This document shows positions 59,228 to 64,000 of a stretch of 64,000 bases of DNA, one piece after another. Made by a program: the position numbers and the translations under genes. Numbering within the stretch: the first letter of the stretch is position 1; each line of letters opens with the position of its first letter. This DNA is from Fulvia fulva (Eukaryota > Ascomycota > Dothideomycetes > Mycosphaerellales > Mycosphaerellaceae). The notes under the pieces were generated by a model that worked only from the letters and a program-made list of their open reading frames with translations, did no database searches and was not told the DNA's origin. The stretch is from the NCBI RefSeq assembly GCF_020509005.1, contig NC_063023.1:1364001-1428000 (forward strand), given 5' to 3'.

Positions 59228-62200
59228 TTATACAAGCTGGAGCTGCCTTACAAAGTTTTGAAACTGCTGGCCATTGAGGGGCTTAGCCAGCCTATCAGCA
59301 ACTATGTCCTTTATATGGCAGTAATCCACTGCAATCTTCCTTTGCCACGAGAGATTCCTGACATAGTGGTATGCAACATCAATATGCTTTGACCTGTCAT
59401 GGACATGGGCATCTTTGACAAAGGTCAAAGCTGCTTGGTTGTCACCCATAAGCTCCACGGGTCTCAGCTCATCAACAGTACTGCTTGCCTTAATCCTAGG
59501 TTGGAATGAACACTCTCCAACCAGGTCAGGACACCTCATCTCCCTAAGGACTGCAGCAAGAAACTGTGACTGCTTGGCTGCTGCATTCATGGCCATGAAC
59601 TCAGCCTCCATTGTTGATGTGGCAACAGACTTCTGCTTCCTACTCATCCAGGACATAGGTGATCCACAAAGGAACCATATATGTCCAAGGATTAAGACTC
59701 TGTCTGCCTTGTCCATAGCATAACCAGAATCTGAGTATCCCTGGAGAATACCTCCTCCTCTTCTGTACATCAAGCCCAGGTCCGGGTATGATCTCAGATA
59801 CCTGGAGAGTTTCTTCAAAGCTCTAAGATGTTGCTTTGGAGGGTCAGCAACATATGAGCTGATTCTTCCAAGGGGGAAAGCAAGGTCTGGCCTTGTCATT
59901 GTCATTGGCCACATCCAGGTACCATTGCAACCCTGGTACTCCTGTTTGTTGCACCTCTCATCCATAGTAGCTGAAGGTCTCAGATCCTCATAGCTGTCTA
60001 TAGGTGAGAGTGTGGGTGTGGCCTTCTCTGGAGAGATGCCCATCTTGGCAAGGTTAGTTTGGATGTAGTGTCCTTGATCAAGCTTTACAGTGCCTTGGGA
60101 CCTGTCTCTTATAATCCTCATTCCAAGGATCTTCGTAGGTTCACCAAGATCTTTAATCTTAAACACTTTTCCAAGCTCAGCCTTAAACCACTGAACATCT
60201 GACAGCTTTGGAGCTGCAATGGGGATGTCATCCACATAGGTGAGGACCATGAGGTCTCTTCCTCTGTGGATGAGTAGGCATGGATCCACCTGGGACTAGG
60301 TGGATCCAATCTGTTCTAGCTTGGCAACACAGAGCTTGTTCCAATCTCTAGCTGCTTGCTTCAGTCCATACAGGCTTCTAAGGACCTTGAAGACCATATT
60401 TGGTGGAATTTCAACACCTAGGGGTGGGATCATGTAGATGTCTTCAAGAAGGCTGCTTTCGGTGAAAGCATTGTTCACATCCACCTGGTGTATCTCAAGA
60501 TCTCTCTCACATACTACAGCCATGAAGACCCTAAGGGTATCATGCCTAACAGTAGGTGCAAAGGTCTCTTCAAAGTCAACACCATATTTCTGTGAAAACC
60601 CTCTTGCAACCAGTCTTGCCTTGAACTCTTCAATGGCTCCACTGATCATTCTTTTCACATCAAAAACCCACTTAGATGTAACCAGGCTTGCACCCCTTGG
60701 TGGTACAACTGAATCCAAGGTGTTGTTGCTTCCTAAGGCAATAAGTTCTTTCTGGATTGCCTCTTTCCACATATGTCCCCAATTGGGGTCTCCCACTGCC
60801 TCCTTATAGGACTTTAGGATTGGCACTTCCTGCTGGTAGGCTATGGCCTGCCTAACAGCAGCAAATGCATATCCCTCCACATCATTCAGGATTTTCTCAA
60901 CCCAGCTCATAGTTGGATCAAGATGAAACATCTGAGCAATCAATGCCCTATGATGCTTGGCTTCATGCTCAGCAAAGCCATCATCTTCATCCCCCCTTGA
61001 CCTCTTGTTGCCTGCAAGCTGAGGTGGCTGTTGAGGTTGATCCTCCTGAACAAGTTCCTCTTCCTTTTCTTTTCTTGGAGTCCCCTCTACTCCACTCTTC
61101 TGGTACACTCTAATGTCTTTTGGAGGTTGGGGAAGTTGCACAAACAGAGGCTTTGCCTGGAGCTGCTGTGGCTGCATTGATGAACTGGAGACCTGAGCAG
61201 GAGGTCTTCCAACGGGGTTTCTCTTCAGGGCTCTGCTTGACTGGTTTGTGAAGGTGATGCCAAGATCCATATCACCCCCCCTTCTCATTCTCAAACCAGT
61301 CAACTTGCCCGTGTGTTTTGATGGCTTTCATGTCAGGCTCCCAGAAGAGCCATTGCTTTGTGGTGTCCTCCACATAGCCAACAAAGACAACTTCTTTACC
61401 CCTATTCATGAGCTCGTCACTTCTCAAGCCTTGAGGTTGGGATCTCGGGTCTACACAGACCACTGCTTTACATCCCTAGACTCTCAAATGGTCAACTGAT
61501 GGTACCTGGCCAGTGAAGGCTTCTTCTAGTAAAAGAGTAGTACCATCTATTATTGGTCCATTTGGAAGTCTGTTTCTGACCACAGTTTGAGCAATAAGGG
61601 CCTCTAGCCAGAATTCAACTGGCATACTCGAGTCCTTAAGCATAGCTCTCACTGTATTCTCAGAGGCTTGGATTGACCTTTCCACAGGTCCATTCTGAAG
61701 TGAGTTGTAGGCATCAGTTGTGTCCATCTGAATGCCAAACTCCTTCTCCCACTGTTTTAGCAAGGAAGGAATTTCCCTTGCACCATCACTACGGATTGCA
61801 GATAGAAAACACCTTGAGCTGTTCTCTACCTGAACCTTCCATTCCTTTAGAGCTGTAGGAGCATCACTCCTAGCCTTCAAAGGGATTACCTACTTCTTCC
61901 TCAAGAAGTTGTCTACAATCTCAAGCCAGTACTTGAAGCCAAGTCTTGAGACTGCCCCTTGAAAAGGCCCACAGATGTCAATAGAGATGAGGGCCAGCCT
62001 CTCTCCTTTCCTCTCTGTGGCAGGTCCTTTGAACTTCCTCATGTTTGCAAGGGAGCAGATCTTGCAGTTCTGGTGTTCAGAAGGAACAGGAATGGGATCT
62101 TTCTTGTCAGTGACTCTATGCAGGTTTCTTAGCAGTCCCTTGCTAAGGTGTGCACATCTTCTATGCTATAGCTCCCACTGGTCCTGGGACTCAGTGGCAG

Positions 62201-63701
62201 TCATAGCCTGTTCCAATTCACACTCAAAATGTGTACCTAACTTGGACAGATCCAAGTCATGCTCCTGTAGAGAGGCATATGCTTGAGGCATAGCTTCAAG
62301 CTGCTCTGAAACACTTTGAATGAATGGAACACCCCCTCTCAGTTTTGTCTGGACAACAGGTTTTCCAGAAAGGGATTTAAGGGTGAAACTGGGTGGTTGG
62401 ACAGCAAATTGTTGGCTGAACTGATTCCATTAAACAAGACTAACTCCAAGGCCAGGAACAAACAAGACATTTTCTAAGACAATTTGCTTTCCAGAAGGAC
62501 CACCCATTACTGCACTTCCCATATGTGTAGCTTGTAGATAGCCACCCCCAACCTTGATCCACTTCCTCTTTTGAAGAGGCTTCAGTGTCCTGAATAGTGA
62601 ATCTTGGTCAGTCATATGTGATGAAGCACAAGAGTCAAGCAACCACTCGGACGAGGGGTACTTGCCCTTGGCTTCCACAGTGCAATGGGCAACCTCATCA
62701 ACATCATCATCTTCTGATGGTATCTCAGGGTCTGATGCGTCTTCCTGGGTCGCACGGGCCCTTGCAGGCTTCTTACTAGAGGAGGCCTTTGGCTTGCGGC
62801 TCTCCTTCATCTGCTTTGCAAGGTCCGTCATCACCTTGAGGACATCACGAAGGTTTGGTGATGATGACCTCCTACGAGGTGGTGACGGTTGTCTCTTAGC
62901 AGGGTAGGTAACCCTAGCTAGTTTGTCCTTGTTCCTAACAGCCTGCTGAGCTGCAGAAAGGTGTGGGCACTTGCTCATAAAATGGTCACCATTGCAGAGA
63001 TGGCACGTGAGCTTGCCCTGGAAACCCTTCTTAGCGAACATGGCTGTCCCTTGATGAATCATTGATTCTTGCTTCTCCCTAAGGATTGCAAGAATGTCTT
63101 GTGGTGAGAGATTCACCTGGGCATCAATTGCATCGCGAATTGAGCCAAATGAGTCTGGCAGAGCTGCTAAGAGTTGCTGGATCTTTCTGTCCTCAGTCTT
63201 GATGTCTTGGAACTGAGGCGAGATTAAAACAGCCCTCCTTGCAATTGAGCTAAGCTCCTGCCAGGCGTCATCTATTGACTGGTCCTCTGTCATCACGAAA
63301 TTGGTGTATTGCTGAAGCAAACTTCTTCCAGTAGCGAGAAGTCTTCTCTTGTATTTGGCTTCAGCCCATTCCCACAACTCCTTCGCATGCCGGATCTCGT
63401 ATGTCATCTCTTGGTCATCTGTCGACAGACAGATGTACATCTCATACAGGGCCGTTGCATTGTGCCGTCTGTACGATGCCTTCCTTATCGCTTGATCTAA
63501 AGGAAGGGATGACTCCGATGATGTAGAGGGTGTCGCTATAGATGGGGTTGCAGCGGGAATGTCCGTAATGATGTCTTCGAGGACCCAGTCAACCTGCTTT
63601 GATACCAGGTGTATTCTCATCAGCTTGAACCATGTTTCGTGGTTCTCTCTTGTCAGAACAGGTGCTACTCTCTTTCTTGTAAACCCAGTCTCGTTCTCCA
63701 T
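59228..63701 (-). pseudogene. Young Ty1/copia gag-pol with a few stops and one frameshift
   Basis: Read on the minus strand from the ATG at 63701 (MENETGFTRK). Gag has a CCHC knuckle (C-x2-C-x4-H-x4-C, about 62,975-63,017); protease starts WLLDSCASSHM near 62,620; integrase has the HRRCAHLS zinc-binding region near 62,150, DICGP near 61,970, a SDG site near 61,790 and PVERSIQ near 61,670; RT keeps YVDD at 60227-60238; RNase H ends the frame at 59228. Order PR-IN-RT-RH is that of copia. Disabling changes: stops at 62430, 62166, 61890, 61476 and 60296, and a frameshift in a run of seven G (61275-61281). CpA is common, so damage is light compared with all neighbours. It encodes the proteins of a cytoplasmic retrotransposon particle. 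Confidence 0.92.
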
Positions 63702-64000
63702 TTTTTGTAAGTTGAGGGACAGGTTGGCTGCCCTCAGGTAAAAGGATGTATTCGGTCGTACGCGATCGGATCGAAATGGGATAAAACGAACGCGAGGTTG
63801 ATGGCGGAGAGGATGGCTATCCGCCGGGAAGGGGAGGAAAGTCGAAGGATCGTGTTGGTGCTGAGACACTGTAGCGTAACTCTCTCAGCAGAGGGGGTTT
63901 CTGAGACACTGCGGCTCTCTCAGAATGAACAGTTAGTCGATGCGAACGCGATGTCCGGAGAGCGACTCTTCTCAGTAAGCTCGCCCACTTGTCTGAGGTA
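63702..64000 (-). other. Copia leader, 5' LTR beyond the window
   Basis: Untranslated leader upstream of the gag ATG. Two CTGAGA..TCTCAG inverted repeats lie at 63861-63888 and 63901-63923. No match to the 218-bp LTR is seen up to base 64,000. Confidence 0.5.

Noticed and set aside
63702..63869. Gag start at 63869
   Set aside because: That frame opens with GTG; the first ATG is at 63701 and begins a normal copia gag.

Overview
The window is nuclear DNA of a filamentous ascomycete (Pezizomycotina; the gene content and transposon mix would suit a dothideomycete, but this is inference). Evidence: genes with 50-80 nt GT..AG introns and CTGAC/CTAAC branch points, a hydrophobin, a fungal MICOS subunit, a heme-thiolate-peroxidase relative, and a very strong CpA-to-TpA (TpG-to-TpA) mutation pattern in every old repeat, the hallmark of repeat-induced point mutation (RIP). 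CpG is kept, so the repeats are not simply AT-rich.

Layout. 1-11.8 kb: RIP-mutated nest (end of a LINE, a Ty3/gypsy chromovirus, a Pif1-like helicase gene split by a 4.2-kb LINE with a 15-bp target duplication). 11.9-20.2 kb: an unmutated gene island with a tRNA-like Pol III element, a RING-type protein (-), a small hypothetical (+), MIC12 (-), an exon of an unrecognised membrane protein (-), mitochondrial ribosomal protein bL17m (+), a 5'-incomplete heme-haloperoxidase-family protein (+) and a class I-like hydrophobin (-). 20.2-23.5 kb: an inverted-repeat element and a lightly mutated gypsy gag carrying a Tc1/mariner-type insertion. 23.5-29.8 kb: a structurally complete RIP-mutated gypsy element with 520-bp LTRs. 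29.8-58.98 kb: deeply nested RIP-mutated LINEs and gypsy elements. 58.98 kb to the right edge: a young, nearly unmutated Ty1/copia element on the minus strand, running out of the window.

The island holds two mitochondrial genes (inner-membrane organisation and translation) and two secreted or surface-type proteins; nothing suggests that they form one pathway. The transposon blocks can be ordered in time from insertions, target duplications and mutation load: gypsy elements first, then LINEs with (TATC)n tails, then copia. In the mutated blocks ATG, Cys, Trp, His and Gln codons are largely erased, so the 29.7-59 kb stretch looks free of reading frames although it is full of recognisable retroelement domains. 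I see no CRISPR array, no rRNA and no clearly novel gene system. The most unusual items are the split helicase, the LINE copies that share one 5' module joined at two different places, the repeated 630-bp segment, and the tRNA-like element at the island edge.
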